NCBI GenBank assembly: GCA_036398175.1
Contig: DASWHL010000137.1
Location: forward strand, 1-64,000
From: JAOTWJ01 sp036398175
GTDB taxonomy: Bacteria; Gemmatimonadota; Gemmatimonadetes; Gemmatimonadales; GWC2-71-9
Length of the DNA: 64,000 nucleotides
Reading direction: 5' to 3'
Shown here: in pieces, positions 1-6,784 of the stretch
Numbering within the stretch: the stretch's first letter is position 1
Layout: each line of letters starts with the position of its first letter
The notes under the pieces: model-generated
The model's database searches: none
Told to the model about the DNA's origin: nothing
The model's input: the letters and a program-made list of their open reading frames with translations, nothing else
Program-made: the position numbers and the translations under genes

Positions 1-1317
1 CGCGCGGGCCGGCACGAGTACGGCGCCGAACGCCCCACGGACGGGACCGGCGCCCCGGCCCGGAGCATTCCCCAGGACCTGTCGGAGCAGGGGGCCGGTG
101 TGACGGTCACGCACGCGGCCGGCAGTCGGTGGCGGCAGACGTTGGTGGCCGGCGTGCATCGGGTTGCCGGGGAGCGGGAGCCGGCCGGCTCGATCCTGCT
201 GACGCCCCGGCTCCCGCTGGGCGCCACGCACGAGGTCGCGCGGCGCGCGTCGGTGCGGTACAGCGGCATCGCGGACCTGCCGCTGGGAGCCCAGGAGGCC
301 AGCATCGGCGCCGGCGTGGAGTACGGTCATCGGCAAGTGGAGCGGCGCGAGCGGCGGGCCGCCCCGGCCCCCGACCTCCGGCCGCTGTATGACGAAGACC
401 TCCACACCACCGGCGCGTTTGCCCAGGCGCGCCTCCGGCTGGTGGAGGGCCTGGTGGTGAGCGGCGGCGGCCGGGCCGAGTGGCTGTCGAGCGTGGGGCA
501 GGAAGCGGGCGCCGGCTGGGCCGGGACGGCGGGCGCGAGCTGGGCGCGGCCCATTGGTCCGTCGCTGGTCCTCCTGCGGGCGGCGTGGGGTCGCGGCATC
601 CGGCCTCCCGAACCCGGCATGAGTCGGGCGATGGCCTCGAGCGGCCTGCGCCAGGAGGCCAATCCCGACCTGCGGCCGGAAAGTCAGTCCGGCGTCGAGG
701 CGGGCGCGGACCTGTACGTGGGGACGGCGGCGGTGGTGCGGATAACCCTCTACGATCAGACCGCGGACGACCTGATTCAGCAGGTGCCACGGCGGAGCGA
801 CAGCCCCGAACGCGTCTACCAGTTCCAGAACCTGGGCGCCATCGGGAATCGGGGTGTGGAGATGGAAGCCGGCATCTCGCGCGGCCCGTTCACCGTGACC
901 GGTGCGCTTCACCTGAACCGGAGCCGCGTGACGCGACTGGCGGCGACCTACACCGGTGAGCTGCGCGTGGGTGATGAGCCGCCCGAGGTTCCCGCCGGTG
1001 TGGCCGCCCTGCGGATCCAGTACCGAGCCGGCCGGATAGCGGCCGAAGCGGGCGCGTCCTGGCTGGGTCCGTGGACCGGGTACGATTGGGCGGCGGCGCT
1101 CTCCGGCCAGGCCGCCCGCGGCGCCGATCGCGACTACTGGATCGAATACCCCGGCGGCTTCCGGCCGTGGATGGCCGGATGGCTGACGCTCGGCCGCGGC
1201 TGGCGCGGGCTGGCGCGCGTGGACAATCCTCTCAATGCGTCGGGGCCGGTCCGGACCAACGTGTTCGCCCCGACCGGGCGGCTGGTGGTGGTGGGCGTGG
1301 CGGCGGAGTGGCGCTGA
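1..1317 (+). CDS. TonB-dependent receptor, C-terminal part (5' truncated by window edge)
   Basis: The frame is open from base 1, so the gene begins outside the window; 438 residues and the stop are present. The residues look like the second half of a TonB-dependent outer-membrane beta-barrel: alternating hydrophobic/polar strands, a RGIRPPEPGMS-type strand start, the family-typical NPDLRPESQSGVEAG segment, and QNLGAIGNRGVEMEAGI near the end. Such receptors import siderophores, cobalamin, nickel or glycans using the proton-motive force through TonB. The substrate cannot be told because the plug domain is missing. The last residues (GVAAEWR) lack the usual terminal aromatic residue. A GTG at 100 could be mistaken for a start but lies inside the barrel. 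A terminator-like hairpin follows 76 bases downstream. Confidence 0.8.
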   Translation, partial: RAGRHEYGAERPTDGTGAPARSIPQDLSEQGAGVTVTHAAGSRWRQTLVAGVHRVAGEREPAGSILLTPRLPLGATHEVARRASVRYSGIADLPLGAQEASIGAGVEYGHRQVERRERRAAPAPDLRPLYDEDLHTTGAFAQARLRLVEGLVVSGGGRAEWLSSVGQEAGAGWAGTAGASWARPIGPSLVLLRAAWGRGIRPPEPGMSRAMASSGLRQEANPDLRPESQSGVEAGADLYVGTAAVVRITLYDQTADDLIQQVPRRSDSPERVYQFQNLGAIGNRGVEMEAGISRGPFTVTGALHLNRSRVTRLAATYTGELRVGDEPPEVPAGVAALRIQYRAGRIAAEAGASWLGPWTGYDWAAALSGQAARGADRDYWIEYPGGFRPWMAGWLTLGRGWRGLARVDNPLNASGPVRTNVFAPTGRLVVVGVAAEWR

Positions 1318-1392
1318 TCGGCCCTGCGCGGCGGATGGCCATGCTGGACATCCTGTGCACAGTGCGATGGCGGCGGGCGTGACCGGCATACA

Positions 1393-1419
1393 TGTCGAAG
1401 AATGGCCGTTTCTTCGACA
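1393..1419 (+). terminator. Rho-independent-type hairpin after the TonB receptor
   Basis: A perfect 10-bp stem (TGTCGAAGAA / TTCTTCGACA) encloses a 7-base loop and is followed by CGTTTT. It sits between the receptor stop and the convergent DUF2892 gene end, so it may serve both. The arms are AT-richer than the surroundings. Confidence 0.6.
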
Positions 1420-1455
1420 CGTTTTGCCGACCTGTCTATCCGCGCGGCAGGTCGC

Positions 1456-1680
1456 TCAGGGCTTGGGCGGCTGGGGCGTGCCCGGCTTGCAGGTCGAGAG
1501 GCCGAACGGCCAGTAGCCCGGGCAGACGGCCAGGAAGCTGGTCACCAGAAACAGCACCGCGACCACGACGAGCACGAGCCCCAGCACGCCGCCCACCCGA
1601 CCGGTGAAGTAGAGCCATCCGGCCACCACGGCCAGGATGGTGCGAATCACGCGATCGGCCGTTCCCATGTTCTTCGTCAT
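1456..1680 (-). CDS. DUF2892 (YgaP-like) small inner-membrane protein
   Basis: 74 residues. Two hydrophobic helices (about residues 10-27 and 29-47) are separated by a short Gly-containing turn, then comes a cysteine-containing tail, CPGYWPFGLSTC, which matches the CPxYxxxGxxTC ending usual in DUF2892 proteins. The start at 1680 (MTKNMGTADR) is chosen because GGAGGT lies just upstream and because the longer frame upstream is arginine-rich and unlike protein. DUF2892 modules are membrane-embedded and often linked to rhodanese or redox proteins; no such partner is adjacent here. The exact role is unknown. Confidence 0.75.
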   Translation of the reverse strand: MTKNMGTADRVIRTILAVVAGWLYFTGRVGGVLGLVLVVVAVLFLVTSFLAVCPGYWPFGLSTCKPGTPQPPKP

Positions 1681-1713
1681 GCGAACCTCCGTTGAGGGAC
1701 CGCTCGTACACCC

Positions 1714-1741
1714 GCATAACATGTGGGGGAGGCGGTGCCAA
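1714..1741 (-). promoter_or_regulatory. Candidate sigma-70-type promoter of the DUF2892 gene
   Basis: Read on the minus strand: TTGGCA (1741-1736), a 16-base spacer, then TTATGC (1719-1714), about 35 bases ahead of the start codon. Only the match to consensus supports it. Confidence 0.35.
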
Positions 1742-1829
1742 TCCGCAAGCGTCGCACCCCGCAGGGCCCGGGCGTCTCGCCGAGCGCGGCGGAGGCGTTC
1801 CTCGGGGTCCCCTCGTCCTTCCGACTCGC

Positions 1830-2094
1830 ATGAACCCGCACCCGCACCCAACTCTATCTGGACGAGGATATCCACCGCCGGCTCCGGGCCGCGGCCGACC
1901 AGCAGGGGCGCACCATTTCCGATCTGGTGCGCGAAGCGGTCGCCCGCGCGTATGGCACCCCGGAAGTCCAGGAGCGGGTCGCCACCCTGGAGGGCATCGC
2001 TTCCCTGTGGCGCGACCGGGACGACCTCGGCGCCCCCGGCGCGTACGTGCGGCGGCTGCGCCGCGATACGCGCCGGAGTCGGCGGCCGGACTAG
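1830..2094 (+). pseudogene. vapB: VapB-type ribbon-helix-helix antitoxin, start frameshifted
   Basis: The frame 1834-2094 encodes a ribbon-helix-helix antitoxin: beta strand TQLYLDEDIHRRL, helix AAADQQGRTISDLVREAVARAYG, then an acidic/basic tail ending RRSRRPD. There is no ATG, GTG or TTG at its N-terminus; the codon just before ACC-CGC-ACC is TGA (1831-1833). An ATG at 1830 is one base out of frame. Deleting the A at 1833 would give MTRTRTQLYLDED, a normal start for this family. The gene therefore looks broken by a single-base insertion right after the start codon, unless initiation is unusual or the base is a sequencing error. The neighbouring toxin is also damaged, which favours genuine decay. 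Confidence 0.65.
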
Positions 2095-2099
2095 CCGGA

Positions 2100-2333
2100 G
2101 TCCTCTACGACTCCGATGTGATCATCGAGATCCTCCGCGGCCGGTCGGCCGTGGTGGCTGCGGCCCGCGCGCTCGAGAGCGCCGGCGCCTACCTGGCCCG
2201 CTACGCGCGGTCGCACGGGGTCGAAATCGCCAACGCACTCGTGGCGGCGGCGGCGGCCACCTCCGGCCTCGAGCTATGGACGCTGAACCGGAAGCACTAT
2301 CCCATGCCGGATGTGCGGTTTTACGAGGGGTAG
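2100..2333 (+). pseudogene. vapC: VapC PIN-domain toxin remnant with internal deletion
   Basis: The frame starts a few bases after the antitoxin stop with LYDSDVIIEILRGR, the N-terminal PIN motif with the first catalytic Asp. It then jumps, still in frame, to YLARYARSHGVEIANALVAAAAA and ends with LNRKHYPMPDVRFYEG, which resembles a VapC C-terminus. About 77 residues remain against roughly 130-140 in intact VapC; the middle with the conserved Glu is gone. The usual D in (I/L)ADALIAA is N here (IANAL). No ATG/GTG/TTG stands at the expected start (GTC-CTC-TAC). PIN toxins are Mg-dependent RNases; this copy should be inactive. Confidence 0.7.
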
Positions 2334-2372
2334 GTCACCCGGCCACCCGCGCGCCGATCCGTCGCGCCCGCG

Positions 2373-2624
2373 TCACCATGCCTCCGGCGTCCCTTCCCTG
2401 GGGTCGGGCTCCGCAATCGTCCCGCCGATCAGTGCCCCGGCAATGGCGCCCGTGAGCGCCAGGAATGCGCCTGTTTCGGCGGCCCGGCCGAGCCGGCGGT
2501 TTCCGTTGCCACCATTACGGCTCAGGATGTAGCGCAGCGCCAGCCCTCCCACGCCGAGGAGCGCGGCGCCCACGATGGCCCCTTCCCTCGCACGGTCCCG
2601 GGGGCCGAAAACGAATTCGGACAT
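2373..2624 (-). CDS. Small glycine-rich membrane protein, unknown function
   Basis: 83 residues from MSEFVFGPRDRAREG. There are two Gly/Ala-rich hydrophobic stretches (about 16-31 and 52-68, the latter LALTGAIAGALIGGTIAE). These glycine-zipper-like segments with a basic loop between them suggest a small membrane or envelope protein. No family is recognised. The start could also be 20 codons upstream at 2684. It converges on the vapC remnant with about 40 bases between stops. Coding status rests on plausible composition only. Confidence 0.45.
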   Translation of the reverse strand: MSEFVFGPRDRAREGAIVGAALLGVGGLALRYILSRNGGNGNRRLGRAAETGAFLALTGAIAGALIGGTIAEPDPREGTPEAW

Positions 2625-2711
2625 CGGCAGGCTCACAAGAAACAGTTCGTTGGTTGGCTTTCCGCTCGAAGTACGTGCCACCAACGTGGGAGCCCGGCCG
2701 CGGCCGTCAAG

Positions 2712-2727
2712 CTGCTACCAGTAGCAG
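2712..2727. repeat. Inverted repeat CTGCTAC-CA-GTAGCAG
   Basis: A perfect 7-bp inverted repeat around a 2-base centre lies in the roughly 240-base stretch between the two small minus-strand genes. The tight centre fits a protein-binding site better than a hairpin. Nothing else is recognisable in that stretch. Confidence 0.35.
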
Positions 2728-2864
2728 GGTATCCGGAGTGGGGAGCGGCTGCGGATCATACATCTGCCTGTGTGACAACGACTTAACATCGCCGATGGTC
2801 ACGCGTATTGGTGTCGCGCTCTGAAGCCCGCGACCACCCTGCCGCCTGGCTGCGCAGAACGTCC

Positions 2865-3089
2865 CTAACGACCGCCCCGCCCCGTGGCCGTCGAGCCCGT
2901 GAAGAGCACGGCCAGGAACGCGAGCAGCACGAGCGCCATGAACACCCACAGGTATTGCTCGGGTGTGCGGCCCCGCAGCCAGGCCGCCGCCTGGGCCATC
3001 CGCGCACGCACGAGACGAGCCGCACGGCCCGTGCGGTCCCACAGGGCGGCGACCAAGGCCTCGGGGGTAGCGGCGGTCGGTACCGCCAT
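2865..3089 (-). CDS. Small single-pass membrane protein, unknown function
   Basis: 74 residues from MAVPTAATPEAL. An amphipathic basic N-terminal half is followed by one clear transmembrane helix (YLWVFMALVLLAFLAVLFTG) close to the C-terminus and a short Gly/Arg tail, as in a tail-anchored protein. No known domain is recognised. A start four codons upstream (3101) is possible. It lies 83 bases downstream of the amidohydrolase stop on the same strand and may be co-transcribed with it. Confidence 0.5.
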   Translation of the reverse strand: MAVPTAATPEALVAALWDRTGRAARLVRARMAQAAAWLRGRTPEQYLWVFMALVLLAFLAVLFTGSTATGRGGR

Positions 3090-3172
3090 GCGCACGTGCA
3101 TGCCTCATCATGTCACGAGCGGGCCGATCCCGCCAGCCGGCGCCCGCGGCCGGCCCCGGGGACTCCGCGGCG

Positions 3173-4576
3173 CTACCGCACCCAGTCGTTGACGCGCACG
3201 TCCGGCATGGCCGCCACCGCGGCCAGCAGGCTCTCGAGATCGCCCCGCCCAAGGAGCCTGCCGCGCAGCACCACCGCGGCAATGCGACGCGTGTTCGCGA
3301 TATCGGCGAGCGGATCCGCCTCGAGGAGCACGAGGTCCGCCACCTTGCCCGGCTCGATCGTGCCGACCGAGTCGGCCAGGCCCAGCCACTCGGCGGGCTC
3401 CCGCGTGGCGCTCGCCAGCGCCTCGAGCGGGCTCATGCCGAGCGAGTCCACGAACAGCCGCAGCTCGTCGTGGAGCGAGGCGCCCGGAAAGACGTTGAGG
3501 ACCGCTACGTCGGATCCCGCCATGATCCGCACGCCGGCCTCGCGCATCTCGCGGAGGTGCCTGAGCGCCACCGGCCAGGCCTGCTCGAAGTAGGCACGGC
3601 GTGCCGGGCTCACCTCGTCCACCTGCTCCCGCCAGTCGAGGATCATGAACTTCGACAGATAGGGCCGCAGCGGATGGACGGCCGCCGTGGTGTCGTCCAC
3701 CAGCGCCCGGAAGTACGCGAGGGGCTGGAACACCGACGCGAGCACGACGACCCCGGTCGGCACCACCCCCACGTCCCGCGCGGCCAGGGCGCGCCAGAAC
3801 GTCATGCGCTCCTCGCGCGGCAGCGAGTCGATCGTGGTTGGAAACCCGTGGTCCAGGCCCTCCTGCCCAGCCGCCAGGAACACCGCGGGTGACGCGGTGC
3901 CGGCGTGTCCCGTGAGCCGCTTGCCGTGCGCGCGCGCCGCGGCGCCGAGGGCGGCATAGGTCGCCGAGTCCTGCACCGTGCGGATCTTGAAGTGGTCCAG
4001 CTCCAGCGCGGCCAGGGAGTCCATGACCCGCCGCGCGTCCGCCGGCGAGCCGATGGGGATGCGGGCGCGCTCGAACGGCTCGACCCGCGACTCCGGCGGA
4101 TCGCGTCGCATGCGCTCGATGTTCTGGAGCGCCTCGAGATAGGGACCGGCGATGATCATCCGCGGCCCCACCCGCGCTCCGCTCCGGACCTCGCGCCGCC
4201 AGCGGAGCACCTCCGCGTGCTCGCTCCCCTGGTCGCGCAGGGTCGTCACCCCGTGCACCACGTACAGCCCGAGCGCCGAAGCCCGCGTCTTGGACGTGTG
4301 GGCGTGCATCTCGAACAGGCCGGGGATGAGATACTGGCCCGTGCCGTCCACGACCGTGGCGCCGTCCGGCGGGCGCACGTCCGCCGCCGGACCGATGGCG
4401 GCAATCCGGCCGTCGCGCACCACCACGGTCTGCGCGGTCACCGGGCTCGGGCCGGCCATCGGAATGACGGTCACGTTCCGGATGACGATCGAGCCCGGCT
4501 CCTGGCCTTGCGCGCGGCCGGCGCCGGACGCCACGCACGACAGCAGGACCGCGGCAATGACGAACCGCGCCTTCAT
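3173..4576 (-). CDS. Secreted amidohydrolase (imidazolonepropionase-like)
   Basis: 467 residues. The N-terminal signal sequence (MKARFVIAAVLLSC...) includes LLSC, so it may be a lipoprotein. The mature part has the metal-dependent amidohydrolase layout: a beta-sandwich start (IVIRNVTVIPM), the metal motif HAHT with H91 and H93, HFKIRT with the likely carboxylated Lys, GHAG, and GSDVAV with the catalytic Asp. The closing strand is GKVADLVLLEADPL. The family hydrolyses amide, lactam or peptide bonds; secreted members in related bacteria are often Xaa-Pro dipeptidase- or imidazolonepropionase-like, but the substrate is not evident. Start 4576 is preceded by GAGGA; the upstream extension is unlike protein. 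Confidence 0.85.
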   Translation of the reverse strand: MKARFVIAAVLLSCVASGAGRAQGQEPGSIVIRNVTVIPMAGPSPVTAQTVVVRDGRIAAIGPAADVRPPDGATVVDGTGQYLIPGLFEMHAHTSKTRASALGLYVVHGVTTLRDQGSEHAEVLRWRREVRSGARVGPRMIIAGPYLEALQNIERMRRDPPESRVEPFERARIPIGSPADARRVMDSLAALELDHFKIRTVQDSATYAALGAAARAHGKRLTGHAGTASPAVFLAAGQEGLDHGFPTTIDSLPREERMTFWRALAARDVGVVPTGVVVLASVFQPLAYFRALVDDTTAAVHPLRPYLSKFMILDWREQVDEVSPARRAYFEQAWPVALRHLREMREAGVRIMAGSDVAVLNVFPGASLHDELRLFVDSLGMSPLEALASATREPAEWLGLADSVGTIEPGKVADLVLLEADPLADIANTRRIAAVVLRGRLLGRGDLESLLAAVAAMPDVRVNDWVR

Positions 4577-4787
4577 GAAACGTCCTCGCGATGGAGACCC
4601 AGTCTGGACAGGGAAGCCGGTACCAATAGTGCCCCGTTCGCCGCCGCTCGCAAGGCGGCGGCACCGCCCGACTCGCAGTGAGGAGCCTCCGGGCCTCGAC
4701 AAGCGCCGCCCGTCGTATGACGTTTCTGCTGCCTGCGCCAGTCCACGAGCGCGTCACCACGGACCGCACCACAGGACGACCCCAACG

Positions 4788-4964
4788 ATGCCCCTGTCCC
4801 GCATCCTCAGCCTGATTGCCGTCCTCTCCCTCGCGGCATGGATCGTCCTGGCCTTCGTAAGGCCGGTGCCGAGCGGTTGGGTCCACGTGTTCCTGGTGGC
4901 GGCGGTGTTCGCGATCGTGCGCGCGATGGTGGCGGCGGACGACGAGCGCGCCAACCGCGTGTGA
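4788..4964 (+). CDS. Two-helix membrane protein resembling the lmo0937/DUF5670 type
   Basis: 58 residues. Two hydrophobic helices (about 5-24 and 32-48) are joined by a VRPVPSGW turn, with an acidic/basic tail ending in ERANRV. Length and layout recall the lmo0937 (DUF5670) family of tiny membrane proteins, but the match is by pattern only. Its stop TGA overlaps the GTG start of crcB (GTGA), so the two are probably translated together. The 211 bases upstream form the divergent region shared with the amidohydrolase; no fluoride riboswitch core was recognised there. Confidence 0.55.
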   Translation: MPLSRILSLIAVLSLAAWIVLAFVRPVPSGWVHVFLVAAVFAIVRAMVAADDERANRV

Positions 4965-5362
4965 GCGGACCGCCCGCGCGCTGGCTGGTGGAGGCGGGCG
5001 CGGTGGGCGCCGGCGGCTTCCTCGGCACCCTGCTCCGCTACTGGCTGAGCGGCGCCGTCTACGCCCTGATCCCGGTCCCCCGCCTCCCGTGGGGCACCCT
5101 GGCCGTCAACGTGCTCGGCTGCTTCGCCATTGGCCTGCTGGGCGGGCTCGCCGACACGCGCGGCGTGCTCACCGCCACCGGCCGGCTGTTCCTGCTGATC
5201 GGCGTGCTCGGCGGATTCACGACGTTCTCGACCTTCGGCTACGAGACGCTCGCCCTGCTGCGCGAGCAGGCCATTGCCCGCGCCGTCCTCAACGTGGCGC
5301 TCCAGCTCGCCCTGAGCCTGACCGCGGCCTGGGGCGGCCTCGCCATTTCCCGACTCTGGTAG
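4961..5362 (+). CDS. crcB: Fluoride channel CrcB/Fluc
   Basis: 133 residues from a GTG that overlaps the preceding stop. Four hydrophobic helices carry the Fluc signatures: GGFLGTLLRYWLS, the pore-lining Asn in WGTLAVNVLGCF, and GGFTTFSTFGYE with the Phe-box and the central Thr/Ser. Fluc proteins assemble as dual-topology dimers and export fluoride passively. A single gene is present, as in homodimeric Fluc systems. It is followed after 7 bases by a DUF190 gene, a frequent partner of crcB in bacteria. Confidence 0.93.
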   Translation: MSGPPARWLVEAGAVGAGGFLGTLLRYWLSGAVYALIPVPRLPWGTLAVNVLGCFAIGLLGGLADTRGVLTATGRLFLLIGVLGGFTTFSTFGYETLALLREQAIARAVLNVALQLALSLTAAWGGLAISRLW

Positions 5363-5369
5363 GCGCTAT

Positions 5370-5708
5370 ATGCTCACCGAACGCGAAGGCCTGCTGCTCC
5401 GGATCTTCCTCGGCGAACGGGACCGGCACGAGGGCGAGCCGCTTTACGAGTGGATCGTGCGCACCGCCCGGGAGCGCGGCCTGGCGGGGGCAACCGTGCT
5501 GCGTGGCATCCAGGGATTCGGCGCCAAGAGCCACCTGCACACCGCCAGCATCCTCCGCCTCTCCACGGATCTCCCCATCGTGGTGGAAATCGTGGACACG
5601 CGCGACAAGATCGAGGCGCTCCTCGCGATCGTGGACCCGGCGTTGACCGACGGGATGATCACGATGGAGAAGGTGGACGTGCGGGTGTATCGGGCGGGAG
5701 GAGGGTAG
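5370..5708 (+). CDS. DUF190 family PII-like protein
   Basis: 112 residues. The fold pattern is that of DUF190, a small ferredoxin-like protein related to PII regulators: MLTEREGLLLRIFLGERDRHEG at the start (first strand), a RERGLAGATVLRGIQGFG helix-loop with conserved GxxGxG, HTASILRLSTDLPIVVEIVD, and EALLAIVDPALTDGMIT. Members bind small ligands and often sit beside crcB. The 7-base spacing indicates an operon with the channel, so a role in sensing or controlling fluoride or the membrane state is a reasonable inference but unproven. Confidence 0.85.
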   Translation: MLTEREGLLLRIFLGERDRHEGEPLYEWIVRTARERGLAGATVLRGIQGFGAKSHLHTASILRLSTDLPIVVEIVDTRDKIEALLAIVDPALTDGMITMEKVDVRVYRAGGG

Positions 5709-5745
5709 GAAGGGCCGGAAGGGCGGCGAGGCCCTCACTGCCCTC

Positions 5746-6720
5746 CTAGATCTCCCAGTTCGAAAACAGCACCGCCCCCTCCGGCAGCGTGGGTTCCGGA
5801 TACCCCGCCAGCGTCATCCGCAGGTCGGTCCATCGGACCTCGTAGCCGCGCTCGATCAGGGCGGCGTAGGCGTCGGTGAAGCGGCTTTGGCAGCGGACGG
5901 CCACGCGCCCGATCCGGAGGCGGCGCGCGGTGGACTCCACGGCGCGAATCAGGGTGAGCAGCACGCCCCGCTCCGTCGCATACACCTTGAGCACGCGCAG
6001 CTCGTCCGCCCGCCGCGCCTCGGCCAGCGGGGCCGCGTGCCAGAGTGCGAACCCGGCCACGGCGCCGTTTCGCTTGCACACCGCCGTGTCCCCCAGCTCC
6101 AGCTCGGCCGTCAGCTCGATCTCGTTCGTGAAGTCGTAGCCGGCCGCGGCTTGCTGCACGCTCGCGCGGCACGCGGCCACCAGCGCGGCCCGCTCCGCCG
6201 GCGTGCAGTCGCCGAGCCGTACCGTGCCTCCGCGCGTGACGCCCGAGGGAACGTCCCGGGCCAGCGTGACGGTGAGGCACCCCGGCACGAAGCCGAGCCG
6301 GCTGTAGAACCCGATGTTGTCCACCGTGCGCGGCATGGTTTCGAGGCCGAGCGTCCCCACGGCCGCGTCCTTGAGCCGCGTGATGGCCTGCTCCACGATC
6401 AGGCGTCCCAGGCCCTGGCCCTGCTGGTCGGGGCGCACGGCCAGCGGGCCCATCCATCCCTCGACCCCGGACCGGTGGGCCACGTTGAACGCCACGATGT
6501 CGTCCGCCGCGTCGCGCCACAGCATGGCGCCGTCGCCGGCCCCCCGCACCGCGTACCGCCAGATGTCCGGATTGAGCGGCGGCACCCGCACGCCGGTGAG
6601 CCCGTCCCGGCGGTACCGGTCCGTGAACGCGTCCGAAAACAGCCGGTTGAGCGCCGGGATGTCGGCCGCGGTGACCGGAAAGGGACCGTGCGCGCGGGAC
6701 GCGGGGGAGGACAGCGTCAT
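5746..6720 (-). CDS. GNAT N-acetyltransferase with two tandem domains
   Basis: 324 residues. The N-terminal GNAT domain carries the acetyl-CoA-binding motif A, VRPDQQGQGLGRLIVEQAI, at about residues 97-115, followed by a motif-B-like DNIGFYSRLGFVP. The C-terminal half (FALWHAAPLAEAR..., VAVRCQSRFTDAYAALIERGYEV) looks like a second, degenerate GNAT-fold domain, as in two-domain acetyltransferases. The substrate is not identifiable. It converges with the DUF190 gene (37 bases between stops), and its start lies 62 bases from the sbcC stop behind a large hairpin, so it is probably transcribed on its own. Confidence 0.8.
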   Translation of the reverse strand: MTLSSPASRAHGPFPVTAADIPALNRLFSDAFTDRYRRDGLTGVRVPPLNPDIWRYAVRGAGDGAMLWRDAADDIVAFNVAHRSGVEGWMGPLAVRPDQQGQGLGRLIVEQAITRLKDAAVGTLGLETMPRTVDNIGFYSRLGFVPGCLTVTLARDVPSGVTRGGTVRLGDCTPAERAALVAACRASVQQAAAGYDFTNEIELTAELELGDTAVCKRNGAVAGFALWHAAPLAEARRADELRVLKVYATERGVLLTLIRAVESTARRLRIGRVAVRCQSRFTDAYAALIERGYEVRWTDLRMTLAGYPEPTLPEGAVLFSNWEI

Positions 6721-6735
6721 GACGCTAATGAGTAC

Positions 6736-6784
6736 AGCGCCCGGGCCCCGTCCGGCCAGCCCCCCTGGCCAGCGGCCGGGCGCT
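6736..6784 (-). terminator. Two-tier hairpin after sbcC
   Basis: An outer 9-bp perfect stem (AGCGCCCGG / CCGGGCGCT) encloses an inner 6-bp stem (GGCCAG / CTGGCC). The outer arm overlaps the sbcC stop codon. No U-run follows, so this is a candidate operon end rather than a textbook terminator. Confidence 0.4.

Noticed and set aside
4630..4670. GCCGCC/GGCGGC inverted repeat upstream of the amidohydrolase
   Set aside because: Short arms of low-complexity GC sequence; expected by chance at this base composition.
4577..4787. Fluoride (crcB) riboswitch upstream of the crcB unit
   Set aside because: No conserved pseudoknot core recognised by eye; a covariance search would be decisive.
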